From CAIZGX01 sp044239865 (lineage in GTDB: Bacteria > Bacteroidota > Bacteroidia > Flavobacteriales_D > Sanyastnellaceae): a stretch of 64,000 nucleotides of DNA. A model generated the notes under the pieces. The model saw nothing but the letters and a program-made list of their open reading frames with translations, had not been told where the DNA came from and ran no database searches. The translations under genes and the position numbers were made by a program. Position 1 is the first letter of the stretch. Each line of letters starts with the position of its first letter. The DNA lies in NCBI GenBank assembly GCA_044239865.1, contig JBIIAO010000001.1, forward strand, positions 806,001 to 870,000, written 5' to 3'. Below, piece after piece: positions 7,117-16,589 of the stretch.

Positions 7117-9510
7117 ATGAATTTGCTTAATTTGAATAGAATAATTTTAATTGCTCTTTGGTCTATTTTATCTTATAATTCCTATGGGCAAACACCCTCT
7201 CATTTGAATTGTAATCATAGACATTCAGCAAAAGATCTTTCCAATAGCAACAGTCGATGCGATACAGTTGATATTATAGACACATACATTTACCTCGACT
7301 TCACGAATTTTTCGGGTAACAATCTTCGCGGTTATGCAGATATTGTGGTATCGCCGTTAATGGTGAATATTGCACAGCTGCATTTCGATCTAGAAGGACT
7401 GACCACTGATTCTGTTTTCGTTAATTCTGTATCTACTACATTCAGTCATGCAGGGCCTGATTTATTTATTGATCTGCCCAACCTTCCTTCCTGGGTAGTT
7501 TTTTCTGTTCGCGTTTATTATCATGGTACTCCTATTCAAGATAACAGTTGGGGAGGATTTTATTACAGCGGTGGCTATGCTTACAACATGGGTGTAGGTA
7601 TGGATGCGCTTCCGCATAATTTTGGAAGGGTGTGGTTTCCGTGCTTCGATAATTTCAGAGAGCGTTGCACGTATACGATTCAGACTTTAACAGATGGAGG
7701 AAAATCTTCCTATTGCGGAGGTTTGCGATCTTCGGTGGAAAATGTAGGTGGAGATTCCTTGCTAACTACCTGGAATTTGTTGCAACCGGTTCCCTCCTAT
7801 CTCGCAAGCGTTGCGGTTGCAACTTATACGCATGTGGAAGATGAGTTCACGTCGCTGGGCGGGTTCACCCGCCCGATCTGGCTTGCAGCGAAGGCAGCGG
7901 ATACGTTGGACATGAAGAATAGTTTTGTGCATTTGCACGATGCGCTTAGTGCGTTCGAAACGAAATACGGAAACTACGTCTTCGATAAGGTAGGATTCAC
8001 CGCGGTACCATTTACCGGTGGTGCCATGGAACACGCCACCAATGTTGCTTATCCGCTCTTTGCCATTGATGGAACAACGGCCTACGAAACCCTATACGCA
8101 CATGAACTCAGTCACCATTGGTGGGGCGATTTGATTACCTGCGAGACGGCTGCCGATATGTGGATTAACGAAGGCTGGGCTTCATACAGCGAGCGCATTT
8201 TCACCGAATGGTTATATGGAATCGATGCCTACAACACTTCCATTCGAGATAATCACAGAGATGTCTTGTTGAATGCGCCGCACAACGATGGTGGATATTT
8301 TCCGCTAAATGCTATTCCCGAAAACATTACATACGGACAAACCGTTTATAACAAAGGAGCCGATGTAGCACATACACTGCGCGGATATATGGGCGATGAA
8401 AATTTCTTTCAAGCCATTCACGACTTAATGACGCAGTACCAATTCAACACCTTGAATTCTGTTCAGATGCGCGATTTCTTTCAAGCATATACAACAGAAG
8501 ATCTTTCTGAATTCTTTAACGGATGGGTGTTTCAGCCGGGGTATCCAGATTTTAGGTTGAAGGGATATAGTTATTCCACACAATTTGTCGGATACGAATT
8601 GAACGTGCATGTAGATCAATACCTTCATCACAATACAGACTACTTGAACAATGTTCCTCTTGAGGTGACTGTAATGGATTTTGAAGGAAATACAGACACG
8701 GTGCTTATTCATGCTTCAGGAGAATCGAGCACAGCAACAGCGACTGTCTTGTTCGAACCCGCTCATGTTATGTTGAACAGAGCCGACAAGTTGCATTACG
8801 CAACGCTAGCCGATGAAGCATGGAATTCAACCACGGGTTCGCACGATTTAACCTTTGCAAATTTTGAATACGATGTGAATGATTTAGGAAACATGGATAG
8901 CATTTTCGTTCGTGCTGAAATGCATTTAACCGCAGCTGATCGCGTTACCGCTATTCCGCTGACCGACTATGTGATTTCTCCGGATAGGTATTGGCATCTG
9001 AACACTTATGCCAATGAAACCACATCAACCAAAATGACTTTGCGATTCAATGGATCTGCTACTGCCACAAGTGCTTTAGACACTGCGTTGTTTCAATTGG
9101 TTCAACAATATGGAATGGATGAAAGCAGCCTTGTCTTGTTGCATCGATGGAATGCCTTCGAGTCCTGGGCTGAAATTTCAAATTCAACTTTAATCACTTC
9201 CGGAAGTACAACGAATTGGAATGGAAGATTTGAAGTTTTGAATCCGCTTCCAGGCGACTATGCCTTCGCCTTTCATTCAGGAATAATTTCAGTGGAAGAG
9301 AATTCGCACCCTTCCCTTCCATTTACAATAACGGCTGACGCCATTTCACATCCGAATTTTAGCGGGAAGTATTCGCTTACCAATGCAAGCGGACAATTGT
9401 TGTTGAAGAGAAAAGTTACAGACGGAATGCACATTAACATTTCGAATTATGCGAAAGGAATTTACTTTCTTGAATTGAACAGCGTTACGTACAAAGTGTT
9501 TTTGAAATAA
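7117..9510 (+). CDS. Secreted M1 family metallopeptidase with T9SS type A sorting domain
   Basis: A zinc aminopeptidase-like protein of about 797 residues. Counted from 7117, the zinc site is HELSH at about 329-333 with the third ligand Glu in WINEGWASY about 19 residues later (HExxH-x18-E). The substrate-binding motif reads GGAMEH and a catalytic-Tyr region follows (TVYNKGADV). The N-terminus MNLLNLNRIILIALWSIL...SYGQ is a signal peptide. The last about 75 residues (YSLTNASGQLLLKRKV...YAKGIYFLEL...YKVFLK) are a type A T9SS sorting domain, so it is probably exported to the surface or medium. An upstream ATG at 7093 is possible, but a promoter-like TATATTGC lies between the two starts. Confidence 0.9.
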   Translation: MNLLNLNRIILIALWSILSYNSYGQTPSHLNCNHRHSAKDLSNSNSRCDTVDIIDTYIYLDFTNFSGNNLRGYADIVVSPLMVNIAQLHFDLEGLTTDSVFVNSVSTTFSHAGPDLFIDLPNLPSWVVFSVRVYYHGTPIQDNSWGGFYYSGGYAYNMGVGMDALPHNFGRVWFPCFDNFRERCTYTIQTLTDGGKSSYCGGLRSSVENVGGDSLLTTWNLLQPVPSYLASVAVATYTHVEDEFTSLGGFTRPIWLAAKAADTLDMKNSFVHLHDALSAFETKYGNYVFDKVGFTAVPFTGGAMEHATNVAYPLFAIDGTTAYETLYAHELSHHWWGDLITCETAADMWINEGWASYSERIFTEWLYGIDAYNTSIRDNHRDVLLNAPHNDGGYFPLNAIPENITYGQTVYNKGADVAHTLRGYMGDENFFQAIHDLMTQYQFNTLNSVQMRDFFQAYTTEDLSEFFNGWVFQPGYPDFRLKGYSYSTQFVGYELNVHVDQYLHHNTDYLNNVPLEVTVMDFEGNTDTVLIHASGESSTATATVLFEPAHVMLNRADKLHYATLADEAWNSTTGSHDLTFANFEYDVNDLGNMDSIFVRAEMHLTAADRVTAIPLTDYVISPDRYWHLNTYANETTSTKMTLRFNGSATATSALDTALFQLVQQYGMDESSLVLLHRWNAFESWAEISNSTLITSGSTTNWNGRFEVLNPLPGDYAFAFHSGIISVEENSHPSLPFTITADAISHPNFSGKYSLTNASGQLLLKRKVTDGMHINISNYAKGIYFLELNSVTYKVFLK

Positions 9511-9511
9511 T

Positions 9512-10186
9512 ATGCAAACACCCACTTCCTTTTCTACACGAAGAGAATGGCTCTTTATCTTCTTAGCGGGTCTTTTCATTACGAATGCGATTACCGCTGA
9601 ATTAATTTCGAGTAAGCTCATTCAGATTCCCATTCAAATTGGAAATTGGAAGCACAACTTCATCACCATTGTGGGTGTGTTGCCTTGGCCCATTGTGTTT
9701 TTGCTAACCGATACGCTGAATGAATTTTATGGTGAAAAGGCCGTGCGTCGGTTGTCTTGGATAACCACTATGCTTATTGGCTACTGTTTTATAATTGTGC
9801 TCTTCGCTCTTCAAATTCCCGCTGTTCCAGGCATTGGAGTAAGCGATGAACAATTTGGTGCGGTGTTCGGACAAGCTCCTTGGATTATGATTGGAAGCAT
9901 TGCAGCTTTCTTGATTTCTCAATTGTTAGACGTGACCATCTTCCATTGGATTAAAAGCAAAACAGGTAACAAATACATTTGGCTTCGCAGCACTGGGAGC
10001 ACTGTTGTTTCTCAAATGATTGATACCCTTGTGGTCTTGTACATTGGATTTGTCCTTCCTGGAAAAATGGATTGGAACACCTTTGCCGAAGTGGCTCCTA
10101 CCAATTATTTGTTGAAAATGGGAATTGCCATTGCATTGACTCCGCTCATTTACGCAGTGCATGCAGGCATTCGAAAGTTTATTTAA
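9512..10186 (+). CDS. yhhQ: Queuosine precursor transporter (YhhQ/VUT family)
   Basis: A 224-residue integral membrane protein with about six hydrophobic helices. Family marks are NAITAELISSKLIQIP near the N-terminus, PWPIVFLLTDTLNEFYGEKAVRRL, SQLLDVTIFHWIKSKTG, and WLRSTGSTVVSQMIDTLV. YhhQ proteins import preQ0/preQ1 for queuosine tRNA modification; that role is transferred from the family. It begins one base after the M1 peptidase stop and its stop overlaps the end of the convergent barrel gene by 8 bp. Confidence 0.93.
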   Translation: MQTPTSFSTRREWLFIFLAGLFITNAITAELISSKLIQIPIQIGNWKHNFITIVGVLPWPIVFLLTDTLNEFYGEKAVRRLSWITTMLIGYCFIIVLFALQIPAVPGIGVSDEQFGAVFGQAPWIMIGSIAAFLISQLLDVTIFHWIKSKTGNKYIWLRSTGSTVVSQMIDTLVVLYIGFVLPGKMDWNTFAEVAPTNYLLKMGIAIALTPLIYAVHAGIRKFI

Positions 10187-10874
10187 ACAGACCCTTCCCG
10201 AATTCAATCTTCATTCCGGTTGAAATAATAATACCGGTAGATTTTATGTTGAAAGTAGATTGAGGATCGTCGAAAATATTGAGCAGCGCTTGTTGCTTGG
10301 CTGCAGAAACATAAAATTTGTATCGTTTCGCTTTAGTAACTCCTATCCCAACCTCAATTTGTGTAGACAAATCGAATTGAGCCGCTGTATTTGTCGCGTC
10401 TTCCCATGTGTAATCTATGATTTGTCCATTTTCATCCACCACAGGAACCTCTGAAATTGCTTTCAATAAATAACCAGGAATGAATGCCGCATTTCCGAAA
10501 ATATACACGCGATTTCCGAATTGAACGCCAAGCTTTAACGGAACTGAAAAATAATTAAACCTGTTTCGAAGATCTGCCAATCCCAATGTAGTTCCCACCG
10601 AATCGGTAATTGTTAACGGATTGGTGAATCCACGCTGAACCCAATTGAACTCGCTACCTACCGTTAAGAAACGCATGCGCACACGATCATAGGTCACGCT
10701 CAAATTTCCTCCAATAATATCTTTGGTTGTGTAGGCAGGTATATCTGTTTTCACATTGGAAATGTTCATTCCAGCTTTGATTCCGAATTGTCTGTAGGGG
10801 GTTTGGGCCTTTGCGTTGAATGAGCATAGTGTTGCAACAAAGGCGAGTGCTGTGATACGAAAAATGTTTTTCAT
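10179..10874 (-). CDS. PorT-like outer-membrane beta-barrel protein
   Basis: A 231-residue protein with signal peptide MKNIFRITALAFVATLCSFNAKAQ followed by FGIKAGMNISN, the typical opening of the PorT/OmpW-like small barrels of Bacteroidota. Alternating aromatic strands follow (FNYFSVPLKLGVQFGNRVYIFG) and the C-terminus KIEFGKGLFK fits the last strand. Start 10874 places the signal peptide at the N-terminus; a longer frame to 11081 only reads through the palindromic repeats upstream. Probably a periplasm-facing 8-strand barrel; specific function unknown. Confidence 0.85.
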   Translation of the reverse strand: MKNIFRITALAFVATLCSFNAKAQTPYRQFGIKAGMNISNVKTDIPAYTTKDIIGGNLSVTYDRVRMRFLTVGSEFNWVQRGFTNPLTITDSVGTTLGLADLRNRFNYFSVPLKLGVQFGNRVYIFGNAAFIPGYLLKAISEVPVVDENGQIIDYTWEDATNTAAQFDLSTQIEVGIGVTKAKRYKFYVSAAKQQALLNIFDDPQSTFNIKSTGIIISTGMKIEFGKGLFK

Positions 10875-10887
10875 AGTGTAAAGATAG

Positions 10888-10963
10888 GGGGCGAAATATT
10901 TTTCGCCCGTATTTTGAGCGAAAGATGTTTCGCCCGATTTAGGGGCGAAATATTTTTCGCCCA
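10888..10963. repeat. Three imperfect palindromes of the GGGCGAAA..TTTCGCCC type (family F)
   Basis: Three copies at about 10888-10910, 10916-10937 and 10941-10963, each an inverted repeat built on GGGCGAAA and TTTCGCCC around a short AT core. The first and third share the core TATT. They fill the gap between the barrel gene and the FkbM gene, both read leftward. A related perfect palindrome lies at 22381-22400. Confidence 0.75.
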
Positions 10964-10965
10964 TG

Positions 10966-11697
10966 TTATGCGCGTGCGCTGGCAATGAAATAATAATCGG
11001 TGTTGTTATTGAAGCTGTTTTCGAAATCATGTCCAGACAGGGGTTTGTTGTTTGAGATGAAATCTTGTAACGTAAAAACATTCAAACCTATTTCGTTCGA
11101 GAGAAAAGAATGTAGTTCCAACGGATTGGTATCGTAGAAGTCGCTTGCACCTCTTCCGCATTCGAAGAGAATGGTTGGCTTGTGGGCTGCAAGCAAATTC
11201 TTTGCTCCTTTCAATACACCGAACTCTGCGCCTTCTACATCGATCTTCACAAAATGAATGGGTGTTGAAGTTGGAATAATATCGTCGAGCAGTTTTTTCT
11301 CAACAGTAATTTCTTCAATTTCCGGATTGTCAATGTCGTAACGGCGACGCTTGATGCCGCTGTATGCGGGGGCGTTCTTCACCCATTGAAAAGTTGTTTC
11401 TCCAGATGAGTTTGATAAAGCGTAAGGAAAAATATCTGCTTTGTTCTTGTACTTCGAGCTGAGTTGATTGAACAACGAAGGAATGGGTTCGAAGGCGAAA
11501 TGCTTTCCTTGGGGAGCCAACTTCAACATGAAGTTTAGCATTTCACCTTTGTGACAGCCGATGTCTATGCAATTGTGGTTGGACTGAATGCCCTCTTTCA
11601 TAATGCGACGCGTGAGTCTATCGTACTTCAAATTTTTCGTTAAATCGAAATGAAGAAATATCAATAGTTCTCTTACTGCGTCTTTAATCTGGCTCAC
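10966..11697 (-). CDS. FkbM family SAM-dependent methyltransferase
   Basis: A 243-residue class I methyltransferase. The SAM-binding motif I is NCIDIGCHKGEML near residue 45, followed by FAFEPIPSLFNQL (acidic loop) and the family signature HFVKIDVEGAEFGVLKGAKNLL near residues 147-168, then ILFECGRG. FkbM-type enzymes O-methylate sugars or polyketides, often in polysaccharide modification; the substrate here is unknown. It stands apart from other glycan genes, flanked by repeats on both sides. Confidence 0.9.
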   Translation of the reverse strand: MSQIKDAVRELLIFLHFDLTKNLKYDRLTRRIMKEGIQSNHNCIDIGCHKGEMLNFMLKLAPQGKHFAFEPIPSLFNQLSSKYKNKADIFPYALSNSSGETTFQWVKNAPAYSGIKRRRYDIDNPEIEEITVEKKLLDDIIPTSTPIHFVKIDVEGAEFGVLKGAKNLLAAHKPTILFECGRGASDFYDTNPLELHSFLSNEIGLNVFTLQDFISNNKPLSGHDFENSFNNNTDYYFIASARA

Positions 11698-11753
11698 ACT
11701 AATTTTTTTCTAAAAATAAGAAACAATTCCAATGAAATTGGAAGAATGTCTTC

Positions 11754-11879
11754 GACGAGGGCGAAATGCTTCGCGAGGGTCCGTTGGACGAGGGCACATA
11801 GCTGTGCGAGGGTCTGTTGGACGAGGGCAAATAGCTTTGCGAGGGTCCGTTGGACGAGGGCAACTTCGTTGCGAAGGCG
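11754..11879. repeat. 33-bp tandem repeat, three full units plus a partial (family A)
   Basis: Units start at 11754, 11787, 11820 and 11853 (the last truncated at about 11879). Each has a constant GACGAGGGC..GCGAGGGTCCGTTG frame and a variable self-complementary centre: GCACATAGCTGTGC, GCAAATAGCTTTGC, GCAACTTCGTTGC. It lies immediately downstream of the uvrA stop. Related single or inverted copies occur at about 23401-23516, 25266-25370 and 63158-63220. Both strands are accidentally open through it. Confidence 0.85.
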
Positions 11880-11881
11880 AA

Positions 11882-14686
11882 TTAAAGCTCACGCTGCAGG
11901 AACTTACCTGTAATACTTTTCTTAGCCTTAGAGACTTGCTCTGGAGTGCCAGTGACGATGACATTTCCGCCGCCTTCACCGCCTTCAGGGCCCATGTCTA
12001 TGATGTAGTCGGCGCTTTTAATGACGTCCATGTTGTGCTCAATGACCAAGACGGTGTTGCCACGTTCAACCAGTCTGTTCAAGACATTCAATAACATTTG
12101 TACGTCTTGAAAATGTAGTCCCGTTGTGGGTTCGTCTAAGATATAAATGGTCTTGCCGGTGTCGCGCTTCGCGAGTTCGGTAGACAACTTGACACGTTGA
12201 GCTTCTCCTCCGCTTAACGTGGTGCTGTGCTGTCCGAGTGTGATGTATCCCAATCCTACGTCGTTCAAGGTTTTTAGCGTGTTGTGAATGTTTCGGTGAT
12301 TTTCGAAAAAGCCAACAGCTTGCTCAACAGTCATGTTCAACACGTCGGAAATGGTTTTTCCGTTGTAGAAAATTTCCAAGGTTTCGCGGTTGTAACGCTT
12401 GCCGTTGCAGGCTTCGCAATGTACATACACATCTGGAAGAAAATTCATTTCAATCAATCGAACTCCCCCACCCTTGCACGTTTCACACCTTCCACCCGAA
12501 ATATTAAAACTGAATCTACCGGGCTGATAACCACGAATACGCGCCTCTGGGACCGATGCATACAGATTTCGAATATCGGTGAAGATTCCAGTGTATGTGC
12601 TCGGATTGCTCCGCGGAGTGCGACCAATAGGACTTTGATCTATTTCAATAACCTTGTCTAAATGTTCAAGTCCTTCAATCTTTTTGTACGTCAATGGTCT
12701 GCGCTGACCATTGTAGAAATGCGCATTCAAAATGGGATAAAGCGTGTGGCTGATTAACGACGACTTCCCACTTCCACTCACTCCTGTTACACACGTGAAT
12801 GTACCCAATGGAATTTCAATGGTTTCTCCTTTCAGGTTATGTCCGCTTGCACCCTTCAACACCAACTTCTTTCCGTTTCCTTTGCTTCTTTCTTTCGGAA
12901 CAGGGATATTTGATATTCCACTTAAATAATTTGCAGTAATGCTTCCTATTTTCAAAAAATCTTTTGGCTTACCAGCAGCAACCACATGGCCACCGTGCCT
13001 TCCAGCTCCTGGACCAATGTCTATAATGTAGTCGCTTTCCAACATCATGTCTTTGTCGTGCTCCACCACAATGACGCTGTTTCCGCCGTCGCGCAAGTCT
13101 TTCAACGAACGAATTAATTTCTCGTTATCGCGTTGGTGCAATCCAATGCTCGGTTCATCCAAGATGTAAAGCACTCCAACGAGTTGCGATCCGATTTGAG
13201 TGGCCAAACGAATACGTTGCGCCTCTCCTCCACTTAATGTCTTCGCACTTCGATTTAAATTCAAGTATCCCAATCCTACGTTCAGCAAGAACTTCAGACG
13301 GGTGCGGATTTCTTTCAACGGTTCGCGCGCAATGATTTCTTGTTTACTGTCAAAGCTGGAATCGATACCTTCGAACCACGCGCTGAGCTTTTCAATGTTC
13401 ATTGCGCTTAATTCTGAAATGGTCTTTCCGGCTACTTTGAAATGATTTGCGGTGTCTTTCAAACGGGCGCCGCTGCAAGTGGGACAAGCCTTTTTATTCA
13501 TGAAGGATTCGGACCATTTGCGAACCGCAGGACTTCCGTCTTCTTCCGCATGTCTTTCAATAAATGCAATGAGTCCGTCGTAGCGGGTGTTCATGGTCTG
13601 TCCGTTCGACATTTCCACTTCCACTTTATCGTCGGTTCCGTAGAGTATGACTTGAATGGCGTCTTCATCGACTTCCTTCAACGGCGTATTCACAGTAGCT
13701 CCATACATTTTCAAAATAGCAGCTACTTGTTGGTTAATCCAAGAGTTCTTGTTTTCGCCCAAAGGAGTAATTCCGCCTTGCTTTACGCTCTTCGAATTAT
13801 CTGGAATTATTTTCTCAATGTCAATTTCTGCAACCTCACCCAAACCGCTACAATAGCTGCATGCGCCATATGGACTGTTGAAGGAAAAGAGATTCGGCTC
13901 AGGTTCAGGAAAGGAAATACCTGAAGTTGGACACATGAGGTTCTTGGAAAAGTGATGAACCGTTTCGGTATCCAATTCCATGACCATCACATCGCCCTTG
14001 CCCATTTTAAGGGCGGTTTGAACCGTGGCCTTCAAACGAGGATTGTTCGGTTCAACCGAAAAGCGATCGACCACCAATTCAATGTCGTGCACCTTGTAAC
14101 GATCGAGCTTCATCTCTTTCGTCATTTCCTTTAACTTCCCGTCGATACGTGCGCGGACGTATCCTTGCTTCATGAGTGATTCGAAAAGCTCGCGGTAATG
14201 TCCTTTGCGGGCTTTCACCAACGGAGACAAAATCGCAATTTTCTTCGCCTTGAAATCTTTCGCTATTTTTTCAATGAGTTGCTCTTCGGTGAAGCGCACC
14301 ATTTTCTTTCCTGTTGAAGGGCTGTAAGCGTCGGATGCACGCGCATACAAAAGACGCATGAAGTCATACACTTCGGTGATGGTGCCGACTGTAGAACGTG
14401 GATTGCGGCTAACGGTTTTTTGTTCGATGGAAATAACCGGAGAGAGTCCGTTTACTTTATCTACATCTGGACGCTCCATTTCACCCAAAAACTGACGGGC
14501 GTATGCGTTGAAGGTTTCCATGTATCTGCGCTGCCCCTCTGCGTATAGTGTATCGAAGGCTAACGAAGACTTTCCACTTCCAGAAAGACCGGTTATAACA
14601 ACCAGTTGATTTCTTGGAATGGTGAGATCTATATTTTTAAGATTGTTTTCCCGTGCGCCGAGAATTTCAATTTTTTCTTCTTCCAT
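11882..14686 (-). CDS. uvrA: Excinuclease ABC subunit A
   Basis: UvrA, the DNA-damage recognition ATPase of nucleotide excision repair; 934 residues, normal length. It has two ABC modules: Walker A GLSGSGKSSL near residue 33 and GVSGSGKSSL near 640, signatures LSGGEAQRIRLA and LSGGEAQRVKLS, and two ILDEP Walker B motifs. The zinc finger of module II is intact (CETCKGGG...CEACNGKRY). In the module-I zinc finger the first pair reads CPTSG rather than CPxC, a substitution I recall from other Bacteroidota UvrA proteins. The start is 2 bp from the fahA stop, suggesting co-transcription. Confidence 0.97.
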   Translation of the reverse strand: MEEEKIEILGARENNLKNIDLTIPRNQLVVITGLSGSGKSSLAFDTLYAEGQRRYMETFNAYARQFLGEMERPDVDKVNGLSPVISIEQKTVSRNPRSTVGTITEVYDFMRLLYARASDAYSPSTGKKMVRFTEEQLIEKIAKDFKAKKIAILSPLVKARKGHYRELFESLMKQGYVRARIDGKLKEMTKEMKLDRYKVHDIELVVDRFSVEPNNPRLKATVQTALKMGKGDVMVMELDTETVHHFSKNLMCPTSGISFPEPEPNLFSFNSPYGACSYCSGLGEVAEIDIEKIIPDNSKSVKQGGITPLGENKNSWINQQVAAILKMYGATVNTPLKEVDEDAIQVILYGTDDKVEVEMSNGQTMNTRYDGLIAFIERHAEEDGSPAVRKWSESFMNKKACPTCSGARLKDTANHFKVAGKTISELSAMNIEKLSAWFEGIDSSFDSKQEIIAREPLKEIRTRLKFLLNVGLGYLNLNRSAKTLSGGEAQRIRLATQIGSQLVGVLYILDEPSIGLHQRDNEKLIRSLKDLRDGGNSVIVVEHDKDMMLESDYIIDIGPGAGRHGGHVVAAGKPKDFLKIGSITANYLSGISNIPVPKERSKGNGKKLVLKGASGHNLKGETIEIPLGTFTCVTGVSGSGKSSLISHTLYPILNAHFYNGQRRPLTYKKIEGLEHLDKVIEIDQSPIGRTPRSNPSTYTGIFTDIRNLYASVPEARIRGYQPGRFSFNISGGRCETCKGGGVRLIEMNFLPDVYVHCEACNGKRYNRETLEIFYNGKTISDVLNMTVEQAVGFFENHRNIHNTLKTLNDVGLGYITLGQHSTTLSGGEAQRVKLSTELAKRDTGKTIYILDEPTTGLHFQDVQMLLNVLNRLVERGNTVLVIEHNMDVIKSADYIIDMGPEGGEGGGNVIVTGTPEQVSKAKKSITGKFLQREL

Positions 14687-14688
14687 AG

Positions 14689-15957
14689 TTAGTCACGCGC
14701 GGGAAGCACTTTACCGCTGCATCTACCAAAACCCACTTTCACCCCATCTTGTTCAGCGTAACCGGTAATTGTAACGGTGTCTCCGTCTGCAATGAATGAA
14801 CGCGTTGTACCATCTGGCATTTCAACGGGCTTCGTTCCTTTCCATGCAATTTCCAACATGCTTCCGAAAGAACCTTCATCCGGACCGCTAATGGTTCCAC
14901 TGGCCATCATGTCGCCGCAACGAATGTTGCAACCGCCGACGGTATGGTGCGCCAATTGTTGGTTCATGTTCCAATACATGTGTTTGAAATTACTGTTTGA
15001 AACCACTTGCTTTTCTCCGGCTTCTGTTTCAATTTCAACCTGAAGTTTAACATTAATGTTCTTTATTCCGTTGTATTGTAAATATGGAAGAACCTCTGGT
15101 TCCTGCAATGGGCCTAGGGTTCTGAAAGGCTCTAATGCATCTAAAGTAACGATCCAGGGTGATACTGTTGAAGCGAAGTTCTTCGCTAAGAATGGGCCGA
15201 GTGGCACATATTCCCAACGTTGAATATCGCGAGCGCTCCAATCGTTGAAGAGCATGAGTCCGAAAATGTAATCGTCTGCTTCCTGCGTTGAAATGCGCTC
15301 TCCCATTGGCTTTCCGTCAAATGTAATGAACGCCATTTCCAATTCGAAATCGAGTTGCTTGGTTGGTCCGTAGGTTGGAAGTGTTTCGTCGGATGGATTG
15401 ATTTGTCCGCATGGACGCGTTACTTCTGTTCCATCTACCACAATGCTTGAAGCTCTTCCGTGATAGCCTACTGGCAAGTGTTTCCAGTTTGGAAGAAGTG
15501 CTTTCTCCGGATCGCGGAACATTGTCCCAACGTTACGAGCATGGTCCATGCTGCTATAAAAATCTGTGTAGTCTCCAATTTCAATAGGAAGGTGCATTTG
15601 CACTTCGTTCATTTTTACAAGGCACGAACGAATTTCATCTTTTACCACAGCGTCTTGATTGTTATTGAGTAAATCGGCCAATCTCATGCGTAATGCAGAG
15701 CAAGCCTTCTTGCCGTGCTTCATCATTTTATTCAATGAATGTGTGCGGTATTCTTCAGACCCGAAGGGCAAAGCAGATATGTGGTTCTGCTGAAAAACGC
15801 GATAAATATCTAGGACATAATTTCCGATGGCCACTCCTACACGAAGATCTCCTCTTCCTGTTGAGAATATTCCGAAAGGTAAATTTTGTATCGGGAACTC
15901 TGTATTTTCTGCACCTTCAACCCAAGTCTTTTCACTAAATGAAATAATATTTTTCAT
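14689..15957 (-). CDS. fahA: Fumarylacetoacetase
   Basis: The last enzyme of tyrosine/phenylalanine catabolism, splitting fumarylacetoacetate into fumarate and acetoacetate in the cytoplasm. The start at 15957 gives a 422-residue protein beginning MKNIISFSEKTWVEGAENTEFPIQNLPFGIF, which fits the family; the longer frame to 16029 adds unrelated residues. Motifs include FYSSMDHARNVGTMFR, LPVGYHGRASSIVVDGT, ELEMAFI, NDWSARDIQRWEYVPLGPF and GDTVTITG. It lies just upstream of uvrA in the same direction; the other tyrosine-degradation genes are not in the window. Confidence 0.95.
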   Translation of the reverse strand: MKNIISFSEKTWVEGAENTEFPIQNLPFGIFSTGRGDLRVGVAIGNYVLDIYRVFQQNHISALPFGSEEYRTHSLNKMMKHGKKACSALRMRLADLLNNNQDAVVKDEIRSCLVKMNEVQMHLPIEIGDYTDFYSSMDHARNVGTMFRDPEKALLPNWKHLPVGYHGRASSIVVDGTEVTRPCGQINPSDETLPTYGPTKQLDFELEMAFITFDGKPMGERISTQEADDYIFGLMLFNDWSARDIQRWEYVPLGPFLAKNFASTVSPWIVTLDALEPFRTLGPLQEPEVLPYLQYNGIKNINVKLQVEIETEAGEKQVVSNSNFKHMYWNMNQQLAHHTVGGCNIRCGDMMASGTISGPDEGSFGSMLEIAWKGTKPVEMPDGTTRSFIADGDTVTITGYAEQDGVKVGFGRCSGKVLPARD

Positions 15958-16016
15958 ACGCTTTATTTTCACTTCAAATGTAGTTCGCTTTTCGGTTCTT
16001 TCTAACTTGCGGACGC

Positions 16017-16589
16017 ATGAAAAAATCAACGAAATATATTCTTGTCGGAACGGCTTTTTTCCTGCTTGGTCTGCACTTTTCGCTGAGCGCGTTGTATGCC
16101 TTTCGCAGACATTATGATATTCCGTTGGTTGAATCGGTTGCGATTAGATACGGATTCCCTTTTTTTCATCAAGGATACAGCTTGTTCGTGCCAATGGCTG
16201 AATTCGATGATTTTATTGAAGTCCGCTACCATGAAGGCGGACAGTGGACGTCGTTTCAGGAAATTGGAAAGTTGTACGATTATGATGTCGATAGTAAGCT
16301 GCGTCAATTTGAGGAATATTCAACCGCGAATCTGAATAATCAAATCGTAAATAACCTCTATTGGAAAGACGGTGTTCGTCAGCTTGAACGTATTGAACAA
16401 TCTACTGATTTTGGTAGGGCCGTTTATTTCTGTCAACGCCTGGAACGCGCCAAGCGCAAGCTTATCCATTCACATACGTACATCGATTCTATGCAGGTTC
16501 GACTGGTGTATCATTTTCATCCGTTGAACGGCGAAAAGAAGAACGATGTTTTTGAATTCAGTAAAGTATTGGTTGAAATAGACAAATGA
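16017..16589 (+). CDS. Small membrane-anchored protein of unknown function
   Basis: A 190-residue protein with one N-terminal membrane segment (YILVGTAFFLLGLHFSLSALYAF) and a mainly hydrophilic remainder. I do not recognise the family. Its stop overlaps the start of the next gene (ATGA at 16586-16589), so it is probably a partner of the HTTM-like protein that follows. It diverges from fahA across about 60 bp. Interaction with its neighbour is inference from the overlap. Confidence 0.65.
   Translation: MKKSTKYILVGTAFFLLGLHFSLSALYAFRRHYDIPLVESVAIRYGFPFFHQGYSLFVPMAEFDDFIEVRYHEGGQWTSFQEIGKLYDYDVDSKLRQFEEYSTANLNNQIVNNLYWKDGVRQLERIEQSTDFGRAVYFCQRLERAKRKLIHSHTYIDSMQVRLVYHFHPLNGEKKNDVFEFSKVLVEIDK

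Noticed and set aside
8018..8038. GAMEH in place of GAMEN in the M1 peptidase as a sign of lost activity
   Set aside because: GAMEH variants are, to my knowledge, common in this group of M1 peptidases, and the zinc ligands are intact.
11754..11879. Possible CRISPR array
   Set aside because: The 33-bp units are contiguous with no unique spacers, the variable part is self-complementary, and there are no cas genes in the window.
11710..12094. Open frames on both strands through the family A repeats
   Set aside because: Both are created by the stop-free 33-bp unit and run into the uvrA coding end; no plausible protein.
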